The position numbers were made by a program, and so were the translations under genes. The notes below the pieces were generated by a model. That model was not told where the DNA came from and made no database searches. It saw only the letters and a program-made list of their open reading frames with translations. A stretch of DNA of 33,582 nt from an uncultured Bacteroidales bacterium (lineage in GTDB: Bacteria > Bacteroidota > Bacteroidia > Bacteroidales > UBA932). This document shows positions 13,300 through 23,400 of this stretch, one piece after another. The stretch lies in assembly GCA_902491795.1 (NCBI GenBank), contig CABUIX010000023.1:1-33582 (forward strand), given 5' to 3'. The first letter of the stretch is position 1; each line of letters begins with the position of its first letter.

Positions 13300-15270
13300 A
13301 TGAAAAAACGAATTGTTTTGATCTTGGCGCTTGGCGCCGTATTGCTGCAGGGATGCAAGTCTGAAGCCCCTGCTGTGCAGGCTGCCGATGTCCCCGTGCC
13401 GGAATATGCCGTTTACGGGGAGGGTCTTATTGCCGACATTACTCCGGAAGGATGGATTCTGGAAATGCTCGAAAGGCAGAAGGACGGTCTGACGAGTCAT
13501 CCCGAGGCGATGGCGTATCCATACAACTCCTGTCTTTGGGCAGGGGACCTGAAACGGGATTCTGACGACAGGGGTGCGAACTGGTGGAGGTATGAGCAGA
13601 CCGCATATTATCTTGATGGCCTGACTCGTCTGGGCTACCTTCTGGACGACGAGGCTCTTCTTTCCGTATGGAAGGAAAATATAGACTATGTTCTCGGTCA
13701 TCCCCTTCCTGCGAGACATGATTCCCTTATTGACAGGGGTGAGGGCCGGTTAGGGCCCGATTCAGGTTCAATGGCGTGGCCGTTTGCCGTATTCTTCCGT
13801 GCCATGAAGGCCGGCTACGAGGCAACGGGTGATGAAAGAATTCCTGCAGCCCTGGAGAAGAACTATCTTTCTTATTCTGTTGACGAACTCGGCAGAGGCC
13901 GCGGTCCAGTCAACGTGGAAGGTATCCTTTGGACATATTCACTTACCGGAAACCGGGAACTTCTGGATCTTGCCGAAGAGGTGTGGAATGCCGGGAATGG
14001 TGATCTTACTCAAGAGGCTTGTCTGGATGATTCGGCGTTCCACATCCACGGAGTCACGATGAACGAGATGATGAAGATACCGATGCTGCTCTATGCTTAT
14101 ACCGGAAAGCCGGAATATCTGGATGCGGCACTAAAGGCCGACGCCAAGATGGAGGGCCCGAACATGCTTGTCGACGGGGTGAATTCCAGTACCGAGCATC
14201 TTGCGGGGAATGATCCTCTCGCCAGTCACGAGACATGCGACATCACTGATTACGGCTGGACCATGGGATACTATCTTACGACTACCGGTGATTCCGAATG
14301 GGCTGACCGCATGGAGAAGTCGGTATTCAATGCAGGAATGGGTGCGATAACAAAGGATTTCAAGGCCATGCAGTATTTCTCCTGCCCGAATCAGTTCATT
14401 GCGACAGGCAACTCGGATCACAATGCATTCAAGCGCGGGCTTACCTGGATGGCCTACAGACCGATACACGAGACGGAGTGCTGCATAGGCAATGTCCACA
14501 GGTTCCTTCCGAACTATGTCTCACGCATGTGGCTGAAGGACAGGAACGGTTTCCCTGTAGCTGCACTTTACGGACCGTCTTCGGTCGTATATCAACTTGG
14601 GGACGGCACAACTGTCAGGATTGAAGAGGAGACCTCGTATCCTTTCAGCGACAAGATAGACTTCCGTTTCACGTTCTACCGCGACGGGCGCGAGACGCGC
14701 AAGCCCGTGTCAATGGATTTCACGTACCGTGTCCCCGGCTGGTGCAAGACCATGGAGCCCGGTTTTGTCACCGAAAGCCGTGAGTGGAAGAGCGGAGACG
14801 TGTTCTCCGTTGAATTCCCTATGGACATCGAAGTCGTTGACAATCCTGTTGAAGGGAAGAGTATCGTTCGCGGTCCTCTTGTATATTCATATGCGATTCC
14901 CGTCAATTGTGTCGAGGACACTGCCGTCTACGAGAATCTTGCCGGGAAGGTATCAGCAAATCCGGATTTCAAGAGCTGGAGCATGACTCCCGCGGGCAAG
15001 TGGAATTATGCCCTGGTCGAGGACCTGCTCGACGAGGCAAAGTTTGTCCCGTCTTCATCTGACGGTTTCCCCTTTGATCTTGAATCTGTGCCCGGCAAGA
15101 TCCGAGTCCCGGTCGTCAGTGTCGAAGGATGGGAACTTGATGAAGGTCGCTACACTCCTGCCCTTCCTGACCGGGTCGTTCTTCGGGACAGCACCGAGGT
15201 TGTGTCGATAGAACTTGTACCTTACGGAAGCACGACATTGAGAATGACAATTTTTCCCGTCGCGGAATGA
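13300..15270 (+). CDS. GH127-superfamily (DUF1680) beta-L-arabinofuranosidase-like lipoprotein
   Basis: The 656-residue product has a lipoprotein signal with the lipobox cysteine C19 (LLQGC), so it is membrane anchored. It has the (alpha/alpha)6 barrel of the DUF1680 family and then beta-sandwich domains. The zinc/catalytic residues of GH127 enzymes are recognisable: E311-T-C313 (HETCDITDYGW) for the Glu-x-Cys pair, and C394-C395 (ETECCIGNVHRFLPNY), where the second group contains the nucleophilic cysteine. E299 is a candidate acid/base. The likely substrate is beta-L-arabinofuranose on pectin side chains, but GH127, GH146 and related families cannot be separated by eye. It shares an operon with PL10-CE8 and ends at a strong terminator. 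Confidence 0.85.
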   Translation: MKKRIVLILALGAVLLQGCKSEAPAVQAADVPVPEYAVYGEGLIADITPEGWILEMLERQKDGLTSHPEAMAYPYNSCLWAGDLKRDSDDRGANWWRYEQTAYYLDGLTRLGYLLDDEALLSVWKENIDYVLGHPLPARHDSLIDRGEGRLGPDSGSMAWPFAVFFRAMKAGYEATGDERIPAALEKNYLSYSVDELGRGRGPVNVEGILWTYSLTGNRELLDLAEEVWNAGNGDLTQEACLDDSAFHIHGVTMNEMMKIPMLLYAYTGKPEYLDAALKADAKMEGPNMLVDGVNSSTEHLAGNDPLASHETCDITDYGWTMGYYLTTTGDSEWADRMEKSVFNAGMGAITKDFKAMQYFSCPNQFIATGNSDHNAFKRGLTWMAYRPIHETECCIGNVHRFLPNYVSRMWLKDRNGFPVAALYGPSSVVYQLGDGTTVRIEEETSYPFSDKIDFRFTFYRDGRETRKPVSMDFTYRVPGWCKTMEPGFVTESREWKSGDVFSVEFPMDIEVVDNPVEGKSIVRGPLVYSYAIPVNCVEDTAVYENLAGKVSANPDFKSWSMTPAGKWNYALVEDLLDEAKFVPSSSDGFPFDLESVPGKIRVPVVSVEGWELDEGRYTPALPDRVVLRDSTEVVSIELVPYGSTTLRMTIFPVAE

Positions 15271-15280
15271 CCATAATTGA

Positions 15281-15317
15281 GACAAGGGCCGGCTCATCAG
15301 CCGGCCCTTGTCTTTTA
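15281..15317 (+). terminator. Strong terminator after the GH127-type gene
   Basis: A perfect 14-bp stem (15281-15294 with 15299-15312), a CATC tetraloop and TTTTATAT downstream, 10 nt after the stop codon. It lies between two convergent genes and may also slow transcription coming from the minus-strand gene. Confidence 0.92.
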
Positions 15318-15332
15318 TATAGTGGGATTCTC

Positions 15333-16106
15333 CTAGTAAACAAGAGGGTTCTTGTACCGGCCCTTGCCCACGGAGATTTTTCCGTATTCGATTGCCTGCT
15401 CTGGACAGCGGTGGATGCATGCCAGGCACTGCACGCAGTGTTTGTCCCATACTGGACGGCCGTTTTCTCCCATCTTGATGTTGTTCTCCGGACAAACCTC
15501 GACGCACAATCCGCAGCTTATGCATTTGTCGGTGACACGGAACGCGGTCTCTCCCTGTATATATTTTCTGAAACCGGAATTGATCACGTTTGTCTTGAAC
15601 CATGCGGCGGATCCTGACTTGTAGAGATCCTTCCGTGGTTCCCCGCTTTCTATTGCCTGCTCAATCTCTTCTATCCTGGCTGGAGCCTCGTTGAGTTTGC
15701 GCTGTTCAACCTCCTTTGAATCGACATCAAAGAATGGCAGGACAATGTAGCTGTTCGGCATTGCTACCGAGAATGCCGCTGTCAGATTTATGCCTTTGGC
15801 CGAAAGGATTTTCTTTATCATCGTGTCGGTACGTCCACAGTCGTCACCGCAGGTGCACACCGCATATACCGGCTTGCCGTCTGCTCCCGTGAGCTCCATC
15901 CTGTTCATGAACTTCATCATGGTGACTGAAGGCCCCCAGGAATGTATGGGGAATACGAAAAGAATGTATCGGGATGAGCTGACGTCAAATTTAACTTCTC
16001 CTTTTTTCATTGAGTCCGCGACTGAAACGATTTTCAGTCCGAAATGCTGGCCGAGTTGCCTCGCTACCCACAGGGAATTTCCCGTGGCTGAAAAATAGAA
16101 TATCAT
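15333..16106 (-). CDS. EFR1-type flavodoxin/ferredoxin fusion protein
   Basis: With the ATG at 16106-16104 the product has 257 residues. It has an N-terminal flavodoxin-like domain with the FMN loop SATGNSLW (residues 6-13) and a WGPS loop near 58. A C-terminal ferredoxin domain (about 190-245) has two [4Fe-4S] motifs, CISCGLCVEVCP and CVQCLACIHRCP. Such proteins are soluble electron carriers, but the partner is unknown. The frame extends upstream to 16256 into the promoter region without family similarity, so the ATG before the FMN loop is chosen. It is the only minus-strand gene between the PL10 and GH106 operons and has no obvious role in glycan use. Confidence 0.85.
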   Translation of the reverse strand: MIFYFSATGNSLWVARQLGQHFGLKIVSVADSMKKGEVKFDVSSSRYILFVFPIHSWGPSVTMMKFMNRMELTGADGKPVYAVCTCGDDCGRTDTMIKKILSAKGINLTAAFSVAMPNSYIVLPFFDVDSKEVEQRKLNEAPARIEEIEQAIESGEPRKDLYKSGSAAWFKTNVINSGFRKYIQGETAFRVTDKCISCGLCVEVCPENNIKMGENGRPVWDKHCVQCLACIHRCPEQAIEYGKISVGKGRYKNPLVY

Positions 16107-16149
16107 GGTCGTTTGCTTTTGCTGTGAATTGCGGTTGAATTCCGTATTG

Positions 16150-16157
16150 CAAAGATA
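16150..16157 (-). promoter_or_regulatory. -7 box of the EFR1-type gene promoter
   Basis: TATCTTTG on the minus strand is a perfect TAnnTTTG box, 43 bp before the ATG. The expected -33 position (about 16177-16180) has no TTG and lies inside the first direct repeat of the operator at 16165-16201. Confidence 0.6.
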
Positions 16158-16164
16158 GCCAAAA

Positions 16165-16201
16165 TTGAAGATTATGAAATATTCTTTGAAGATTGTGAAA
16201 T
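16165..16201 (+). promoter_or_regulatory. Direct-repeat operator, probable HTCS binding site (copy 2)
   Basis: TTGAAGATTATGAAAT (16165-16180) and TTGAAGATTGTGAAAT (16186-16201) differ in one base and are spaced 21 bp start to start, two helical turns, as expected for a dimeric AraC-type DNA-binding domain. The second repeat ends exactly 21 nt before the -7 box at 16223. The same design lies upstream of susC. Confidence 0.7.
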
Positions 16202-16222
16202 CTGGAGACGGACAGATAATCG

Positions 16223-16230
16223 TAATTTTG
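16223..16230 (+). promoter_or_regulatory. -7 box of the MBL-GH106 operon
   Basis: TAATTTTG matches TAnnTTTG exactly, 31 bp before the ATG. The -33 area has no TTG and is occupied by the edge of the direct repeat, which suggests an activator-dependent promoter. Confidence 0.65.
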
Positions 16231-16261
16231 CATATCCGAAAAACTGTAAACCACATTGCAT

Positions 16262-17101
16262 ATGAGAAAAATCATTTTATCAGCATTTTGCTTCCTGTCG
16301 GCGTTGGCTGTACAGGCGCAGCCACGCGGCGGTCAGGGCGGCTTTGCTGCCGAACTCAGTTATCCTGTCGTCTATGAAGGCCCTGATGTCATTTTCCGTC
16401 AGGTTGATGATCATCTATGGGTCGGTTCCGGCCATGTGATGGCCTCGGAAACCCTTTATATTGTTGAAGGTGAGAACCGGGCCGTGCTTATTGATACAGG
16501 AACATCAATTCCCGGACTTGACAAGATTGTGGAGTCAATAACGTCAAAGCCTTATGACGTGATTCTTACACATGTGCATCCGGACCATGCAGGAGGATGC
16601 TCCAATTTTGAAGAAATATGGATCTGCAGTGCGGACGAGCCGTCACTTTCTTCAATGGCTCCCGGCTTTGACGGAACCGTGCGCTTTCTGGAGGAAGGCC
16701 AGGTGTTTGATCTTGGCGGAAGGACTCTTGAAGTCGTGTTCACTCCAGGACATACCGCCGGATCAGTGACTTTCATGGACAAGTCCAACCATTACGGCTT
16801 CAGCGGAGATTCTTTCGGCAACGGCAATCTGCTTCTGGGCACGGATTTCTCCACGATGATAGCTACCTGTGAAAAAACCCTTGAATGGATGGAAGAGAAC
16901 GACATATATTTCCTCTACAACGGGCATTTCATGGGATCAAACCACGAGACGACCAAGAGGATATATGACATCAGCCGCATCTGCAGCGGGCTTTTGTCCG
17001 GCGAAATCGAAGGTGAGCAGGGAGGATCCGGTATGGGTTTGAGCATGAGCTGTTTTCGTGAGGGAGTACGGATAAATTATGGTGACAAACAAATGAAATG
17101 A
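16262..17101 (+). CDS. Secreted metallo-beta-lactamase-fold hydrolase
   Basis: The 279-residue product has a Sec signal peptide (about 1-19, AVQAQ). The metal-binding motif HVHPDH (H104, H106, D108, H109) is complete, with H164 (PGHTAGS), D183 (SGDSF) and H222 (YNGHF) as the remaining ligands, so an active two-metal site is likely. MBL-fold enzymes hydrolyse lactones, thioesters, phosphoesters or beta-lactams. The substrate is not readable here, and the glycan context makes a lactone or ester more plausible than an antibiotic. The start is the ATG at 16262 rather than the TTG two codons upstream. Its stop lies 6 nt before the GH106 gene, so the two are co-transcribed. Confidence 0.88.
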   Translation: MRKIILSAFCFLSALAVQAQPRGGQGGFAAELSYPVVYEGPDVIFRQVDDHLWVGSGHVMASETLYIVEGENRAVLIDTGTSIPGLDKIVESITSKPYDVILTHVHPDHAGGCSNFEEIWICSADEPSLSSMAPGFDGTVRFLEEGQVFDLGGRTLEVVFTPGHTAGSVTFMDKSNHYGFSGDSFGNGNLLLGTDFSTMIATCEKTLEWMEENDIYFLYNGHFMGSNHETTKRIYDISRICSGLLSGEIEGEQGGSGMGLSMSCFREGVRINYGDKQMK

Positions 17102-17107
17102 TATGAT

Positions 17108-20100
17108 ATGAAAAGACTACTGTTTTTGACAGCATTGATTGCGGCCTTGACCGCATGTTCCGGAGAAAAGCAGGTCGATATAGATGATTTGCGTGCCGGA
17201 TTCGACAATCCTCCGCAGGAGGCAAGGACACAGGTGTGGTGGCACTGGATAGGCGGAAACGTGACCAAGGAGGGAATACGGAAAGACCTGGAATGGATGG
17301 ATCGAGTCGGAATCGGCGGTTTCCATCATTTTGATGCCGCTCTTTCTTCAATCCAGGTTGTTGACAAGAGACTCATATATATGGAGGAAGACTGGAAGGA
17401 GGCTCTCGGATATGCAGCCAGACTGGCAGATTCGCTGGGGCTTGAGATGACTATAGCCAGTTGTCCCGGATGGAGTGCAACCGGGGCGCCGTGGGTCGAA
17501 CCGAAAGACGCGATGAAGAAACTTGTCTGGAGGACAGAGACGATTGAAGGCGGCCGCCGTTTCAGCGGAAAGTTGCCGGAGCCGTTCACAACCACGGGGG
17601 CGTTCCAGAATGCTGGCGCAGAGGGGCGCGGGACCGCTTCGGTGGCCGAATATTATGAGGATGTAGCGGTGATTGCCATGCCCCTTCCGGACGGGGATTT
17701 GTCAATGTCGGAGATGGGTGCCAAGCTGACCTCAAGCGGGGGAGAATTTGAACTGTCAGAACTGTGTGACGATGACCTCGCTAACGGTTCGGTCCTGCCG
17801 AACGGCAGTGACGGACAGGCGTGGATCATGTTCGAATTCCCGGATGAGCAGGTCATCAGGGCTGTCTCCCTGAGTGATGGACGCGGTGCCGGCCGGTCCG
17901 GAGGTCCCGCAACGGTATGGCTTGAATCAAGCGATGACGGCAAGAATTTCGTCAAGGTTGCAGATCTCCAGACCGGTGGTGCAGCCATGAGGACCATAGG
18001 CATTCCTGCCGTGGCTGCAAAGTATTTCCGGGTTGTGTACCGGAATGCCGAGGCCCCAGGGCCGTCGATGTTCGGACGTTCAGCGGTGTCTCCCGCTCCT
18101 TCAGGGACACGGATATCCGAACTGGTGCTGCATTCCGCTTCGCGGATCCACCGTTCCGAGGACAAGTCTGCATTTACCTCTGCGGCATCCTTGAGCTCAT
18201 TTCCTACAATGCTTTCGCCTGATGAAGAATTTGCTCAGCCTGAAAGCGTCATTGACATCAGTGACAAGATGGATAAAAACGGAAATCTGGAATGGGACGT
18301 TCCTGAAGGACGTTGGAAGGTATGGCGTTTCGGATACTCTCTGACAGGCAAGCAGAATCATCCTGCACCTCCGGATGCGACCGGCCTTGAGGTAGACAAG
18401 CTTGATCCGGTTGCTTGGACAAATTATTTCCACACTTATTTCGATCTCTACAGGGTGGCTTCAGGAGGACTGATAGGGCAGAGAGGAATACAGTATGTGC
18501 TCAATGACAGCTATGAGGCTGAGCAGGAAAACTGGACACCGGCAATGTTCGATGAATTTCTCGGCAGGCGCGGATATGACCTTCACAAATGGATGCCGGT
18601 GCTAGCCGGTGCGGTTGTAGGCTCTCCGGAGCAGAGTGATGCTTTCCTCTGGGACTGGAGGAAGACTATAGGTGACCTGATCACATCTAATTACGATCTG
18701 CTGACAAAGATTGCGGTCGATGAGTACGGAATGAAAGGACGCTACACCGAGGCTCATGAAGGAGGAAGGGTATACCCGGTCGACGGAATGGACGTGAAGC
18801 GGACGGCAGCGGTGCCCATGTCGGCGATGTGGGTGGTCGCACCATGGCTTGGCCGCACGCCCGACGGTGACGTTAATCGTTCCGGATATATCTCTGACTG
18901 TCAGGAGTCCGCCTCAGTTGCTCATGTCTATGGACAAAATGTCGCTGCGGCTGAGTCCCTGACGGCCTGGGGCAACGTGCAGTATTCCTATTCACCCCAG
19001 AACCTCAAATCCGTGGCCGATCTTGAACTGGCGTGCGGAATCAACCGTTTCGTGATCCACGAGAGCGCGCATCAGCCTGACGACGTGTTTGTCCCTGGCT
19101 TCAGTCTTGGAGGCATCGGACAATGGTTCAACCGCCACGACACATGGGCCGAGCAGGCTGGGGTGTGGGTCGATTACATGTCCAGAAGTTGCTATATGCT
19201 TCAGGCAGGACACAATGTTGCAGATGTGCTGGTGTACTATGGCGAAGATGCAAACGTCACTTCACTGTTTGGGGGACGCCAGCCGGCACTCCCTTATGGC
19301 TACAAGTTTGACTATCTGAATCCGGATGGCCTTCTGAATCAGATTGTCGTGAGGGATGGCTCTCTTGCCAGCAGGAGCGGCACAAGATACCGTGTGCTAT
19401 GGCTGGAAAGGAACAACGAAGTGATGTCGGTTGAGATTCTCAGGAAGATACTTTCCCTCGTTGAGGACGGTGCGGTAGTTTGCGGTCCGAGGCCAACCAG
19501 GACTTCCGGTCTGCTGGAAAGCAGGGAGGAGTTTGATTCTCTGGTGGCGAAAATATGGGACGGTGGCAGGCAGAATGTATACGAAGACACTCCTATTGCC
19601 GAGGTGCTTTCTGGCGTTTCGACACCAGACGTGATTTCTGACGCTGCGGCTGAACTGAGGTTCCTTCACCGGACTCTCAAGGACATTGAAATCTATTGGG
19701 TCAACAAGCCTTCCGACAAGTATCTCGATACCGAGGTCTCATTCAGGGTGAGCGGCCTGAAGCCCCAGATATGGCATCCTGACAACGGTACGGTCGAAGA
19801 TGCCTCCTACAGGATTGAGGGTGACCGGACGGTTGTCCGTTTGAACCTCGTGCCTGATGATGCTGTGTTCGTCGTATTCTCCGGGAAGGCAGAGGCAAGC
19901 TCGGTAGACATGGCAAGGCCGGAGGAGGTTGATGTCGCCGTTGTATCCGGTCCATGGAATGTCAGATTCCAGGAAGGAAGGGGCGCCCCGGAGTCAGCGG
20001 TGTTCGAAGAACTTGAGTCATATACCGAGTCAGAAGATTTCGGAATCAGGTATTTCTCCGGCGTTGCTGACTACTCCGGCACTTTTGATGTCCCTGCAGT

Positions 20101-20404
20101 CTCCGACAGGATGTTCCTTGATCTTGGACAGGTCTGCAATCTTGCGGAGGTATACGTTAACGGACAGTACTGCGGAACTGCCTGGAAGGAGCCCTTCCGC
20201 GTGGACATAAGCGCTGCCGTAAAGGAAGGTGAAAATGACTTGAAGGTCAAGGTCGTGAACCTGTGGGTCAACAGGCTGATAGGAGATGAACAGCCCGACT
20301 GTCCGGAGAAGATCACCTTTACCGACGCACGTCACTATACCGCTGAAACGCCGCTTCTTCCGTCCGGCCTGCTGGGCCCCGTGAAGGTGGTTTCAGAAAA
20401 TTGA
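17108..20404 (+). CDS. GH106 alpha-L-rhamnosidase lipoprotein
   Basis: The 1098-residue product has a lipoprotein signal with C17 (LTAC). The start of the mature protein, TQVWWHWIGGNVTKEGIRKDLEWMDRVGIGG (residues 41-71), and blocks such as CPGWSATGAPWV, LNDSYEAEQENWTPAMFDEFLGRRGYDL, YTEAHEGGRVYPVDGMDVKR and FVIHESAHQPDD are typical of GH106 enzymes, which remove terminal alpha-L-rhamnose from rhamnogalacturonan by inversion. The C-terminal 130 residues (YFSGVADYSGTFDV...FLDLGQVCNLAEVYVNGQYCGTAWKEPFRVDI) form a galactose-binding-like beta-sandwich. The length is normal for the family. It is the second gene of the MBL operon and ends at a hairpin terminator, tail-to-tail with the HTCS gene. Confidence 0.93.
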   Translation: MKRLLFLTALIAALTACSGEKQVDIDDLRAGFDNPPQEARTQVWWHWIGGNVTKEGIRKDLEWMDRVGIGGFHHFDAALSSIQVVDKRLIYMEEDWKEALGYAARLADSLGLEMTIASCPGWSATGAPWVEPKDAMKKLVWRTETIEGGRRFSGKLPEPFTTTGAFQNAGAEGRGTASVAEYYEDVAVIAMPLPDGDLSMSEMGAKLTSSGGEFELSELCDDDLANGSVLPNGSDGQAWIMFEFPDEQVIRAVSLSDGRGAGRSGGPATVWLESSDDGKNFVKVADLQTGGAAMRTIGIPAVAAKYFRVVYRNAEAPGPSMFGRSAVSPAPSGTRISELVLHSASRIHRSEDKSAFTSAASLSSFPTMLSPDEEFAQPESVIDISDKMDKNGNLEWDVPEGRWKVWRFGYSLTGKQNHPAPPDATGLEVDKLDPVAWTNYFHTYFDLYRVASGGLIGQRGIQYVLNDSYEAEQENWTPAMFDEFLGRRGYDLHKWMPVLAGAVVGSPEQSDAFLWDWRKTIGDLITSNYDLLTKIAVDEYGMKGRYTEAHEGGRVYPVDGMDVKRTAAVPMSAMWVVAPWLGRTPDGDVNRSGYISDCQESASVAHVYGQNVAAAESLTAWGNVQYSYSPQNLKSVADLELACGINRFVIHESAHQPDDVFVPGFSLGGIGQWFNRHDTWAEQAGVWVDYMSRSCYMLQAGHNVADVLVYYGEDANVTSLFGGRQPALPYGYKFDYLNPDGLLNQIVVRDGSLASRSGTRYRVLWLERNNEVMSVEILRKILSLVEDGAVVCGPRPTRTSGLLESREEFDSLVAKIWDGGRQNVYEDTPIAEVLSGVSTPDVISDAAAELRFLHRTLKDIEIYWVNKPSDKYLDTEVSFRVSGLKPQIWHPDNGTVEDASYRIEGDRTVVRLNLVPDDAVFVVFSGKAEASSVDMARPEEVDVAVVSGPWNVRFQEGRGAPESAVFEELESYTESEDFGIRYFSGVADYSGTFDVPAVSDRMFLDLGQVCNLAEVYVNGQYCGTAWKEPFRVDISAAVKEGENDLKVKVVNLWVNRLIGDEQPDCPEKITFTDARHYTAETPLLPSGLLGPVKVVSEN

Positions 20405-20435
20405 CACTTATAATCTGTTGAAGTGGTTTTGTGAT

Positions 20436-20476
20436 TGTCCGGGCATGCCGTGAGGTTTGCCCGGACAGTTTATTTC
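20436..20476 (+). terminator. Terminator after GH106
   Basis: A perfect 10-bp G/C-rich stem (20436-20445 with 20458-20467) and 12-base loop, followed on the plus strand by GTTTATTT. It lies between convergent genes and slightly overlaps the end of the HTCS gene. Confidence 0.75.
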
Positions 20477-23400
20477 CTGAGCACCGAACTTGGAGTCATT
20501 CCGAAGTGCTTCTTGAAGTCCCTGGAGAAATTGAACGGAGACGAAGAGCCGACCATGTCGGCAACCTCGCTGACATTGTAGTTCCCGCTCTTCAGGAGTT
20601 CCATGGCCTTGTTCATCTTGTAGGTGCTTATGAACTCCAGTGGAGTCTGTCCGGTCAGAGCCTTTATTTTTGCATAGAGTTTCGAGTAGGATACGCCTAT
20701 CTCCCTGGACATGGATTCAATGGTGAACTGCTCGTCTGTGAAATGCTGTTCTATGACGTCGTGGACTTTTGCAAGGAATTTTACTTCCTGCTCGTTAAGG
20801 GATGCCTGCCTTACGAGTTTTTCGTCCTTGATAGTGTCCTGAGTGAGATTCAGGACGCGTTGCTGGATCCGCTTGCGGTTATCGATGAGGCTGCGAATGG
20901 TGGCTTTGAGAAAATCCGGGTCGAACGGCTTGGCTATGTAGGCGTCGGCACCTTTGCCAAGTCCTTTGATTGTGCTGTCCTTGTCATTCTTCGCCGTAAG
21001 CAGGATCACGGGGATGTGGCAGTATTCCGGGTTTGACTTAATGTCGCTGCATAGTGTGTATCCGTCTTTCTGCGGCATTACGATGTCGCTCACGACAATG
21101 TCCGGAATGGCTATTTTCAGATTCTCCAAGGCTTCCAGGCCATCAGGGGCAGCAATGACGTTGTATTCGTCGGAAAGTATGTCATTGAGGAAAGAAGATA
21201 TCTCGGGGTTGTCTTCGGCTATGAGCACGCTCGGCAGTGCCGGGTTGAATTTCTGCTCTGACTGACTTTGGGCCAGGCTGCCGTATTTTGAGATGCCGGT
21301 AGTCTGGCATATCTCGGACTCGTCATAATTGTCCTCTGTTATTGGTATTGTCAGTGCAAATACCGATCCCTGTCCGGAAGATGCCGGCCTGTATGACAGT
21401 TTGCCCTTGTGCAGCCTTGCCAGGCTCTGGGCGTAGTTGAGGCCTATGCCGTTGCCGGGCGTTCCCGGCTCCTTCCTGTCCACATCCAGTCTGTCGAAGC
21501 GGTCGAAGATGTTTCCCCGCTTCTCTTCAGGAATGCCTATGCCGTTGTCTATGATTTCTATCACGGCGTTTTTCCCGTCCGAATCCATGCTGATCCTTAT
21601 CTTGCCGGATTCAGGAGTGTACTTGCAGGCGTTGCTTATCAGATTCACGAGAATCTTTTCGATTTTCAGGCCGTCTGCCAATCCATGGACGCCCTCCTTG
21701 ATGTCAGTCTCAAGACTCTGTGACTTTTCCATCGCTGCAAAGCGGAAATTGTTGGCAATGCCGAGTACCAGCGCGCTTAGGTCAGTTGGCGAAACCTGAA
21801 GCTGCCCGTCCTTGCGTCTTGACGCCGGACTGTCCATTATCTCTTCGCTTATCAACTTAAGACGCTCGGCGTTCCTTTCCATAGTGTCGATGTATCTTCT
21901 GTCCCGGTCGCTTAGCCCGGGACATTTCCGAAGTTGGCTGAGCGGGCCTGTTATCAGTGAGAGCGGTGTCCGGAGTTCATGTGAGATGTTGGTCACGAAA
22001 TCCAGGTGCTCCTGCTTCAGCGCCAGTTCTTTCCTGCGCATCCTTGACTTGAGGTAGATGTTGATGAGCAGGATGGCGAGCCCTGCGAGCACAAAGGCAT
22101 AGAGGATCTTGGCCCCGGTCGTGGCCCAGGGCGCAGGGTGGACGATTACCGGAAGGCTCAGTTCGTTGCGGCTCCATTTGCCGTTCATGTATCGTACCCT
22201 TACCCTGAAATTGTATTTTCCAGGCGGCAGGTTGGAATAGTTTGTCTGGATCTTGTCGGTGTATATCCAGTCCCTGTCATAGCCCTCAAGCATGAAGGAA
22301 TAGTTGAGAAGAGTGCCGAAACTGAAATTGAGACCTGAATACATGATCGTGAGGAGTTTCTGCCGCCACGACAGGTCCACACGTTTTCCGATTTCGGGAA
22401 GCTGCTCTCCGTTGATTGCGATGTACTCGAAATTGAGCGGAATTTCCGGTTCCCTTCCGTCGAACCTGATGTCCTGGTCAATCTCTGTTATTCCTCCGTA
22501 ACCGCCGAAATACAGTTTCCCGTCAGGGGATTTCACTGCGCAGCGCAGGCTGTAGAAGTTGGTTCCGTCGAACTTGTAGTCATAGATGGTGTTGAAACTC
22601 TCGTCGGCCGGATCATAACATATTATGTGCGTCGGAGTGTTGAACCATATCCTTTCTGTCTTGTCAAGTATTACGGATTCAATCGAGTTGCTGGACAGCC
22701 CTGTTGAAAGGTTGTAGCGCCGCGTGTTGCCGTCTGCCGGGTTGAAGTGAATGAGTCCCTGGTTGAAGCTGCCCATCCACATCGTTCCGTCTCCTGCCGT
22801 CACGAGCGAGTTTATTCCGGATGCGCCGCCTCCCAGCTGGACAGGAATGAAATCCCTGTCGTCAAGACACTCGTAAAGCCCTTCGCGAAGGGTGTTCACG
22901 AAAACCCTGCTGGTTGTCGGGTCTGTGATGGACATTGTGTGGGCTATCTTGCCCGAGCCGCCCTCGATCGGGCCGATTTCCCTGAGATTGTCAAGGCTGT
23001 CGATGACATGGAAACAGAAGTTGTTGATTACCCATATGTTGCCTTTTGAATCTTCGCTTACAGAGGATACGTTGGAATTGAATTCGAATGTCTTCTCGAG
23101 TACGGGAGTGCCGCTGGAGATGGACCATCGCTTTACGTGGAACAGGTCGCTGATGGTCCATAGCCTTTCTTTGCTGTCAATGAATATGCTGGTGAACTGG
23201 GTCTTGCCCTTTTCTCTCCAGATTACCTGTCTTGTGTGAGGGTCATAACCCGCATATCCGTCGTCAACACTGATCCAGAGTCTGCCTTTACTGTCCGAAA
23301 CCATATTCCTTACGAGCTGAGCCCCGATTCTCTCAAGGAATTCGGAATGATTGACGTAGTCCTGACGGTGCGGATAGACACGGTACTCTTCTCCCTGAGG

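Noticed and set aside
16107..16256. N-terminal extension of the EFR1 frame
   Set aside because: It crosses its own -7 box and the operator; the flavodoxin domain starts at the ATG 16106.
16262..17101. Antibiotic-resistance beta-lactamase
   Set aside because: The MBL motifs alone do not show beta-lactam activity, and the glycan operon context favours another substrate.
20431..21036. 201-codon plus-strand frame opposite the HTCS gene
   Set aside because: Antisense to the AraC and receiver domains, begins inside the terminator hairpin, and matches no family.
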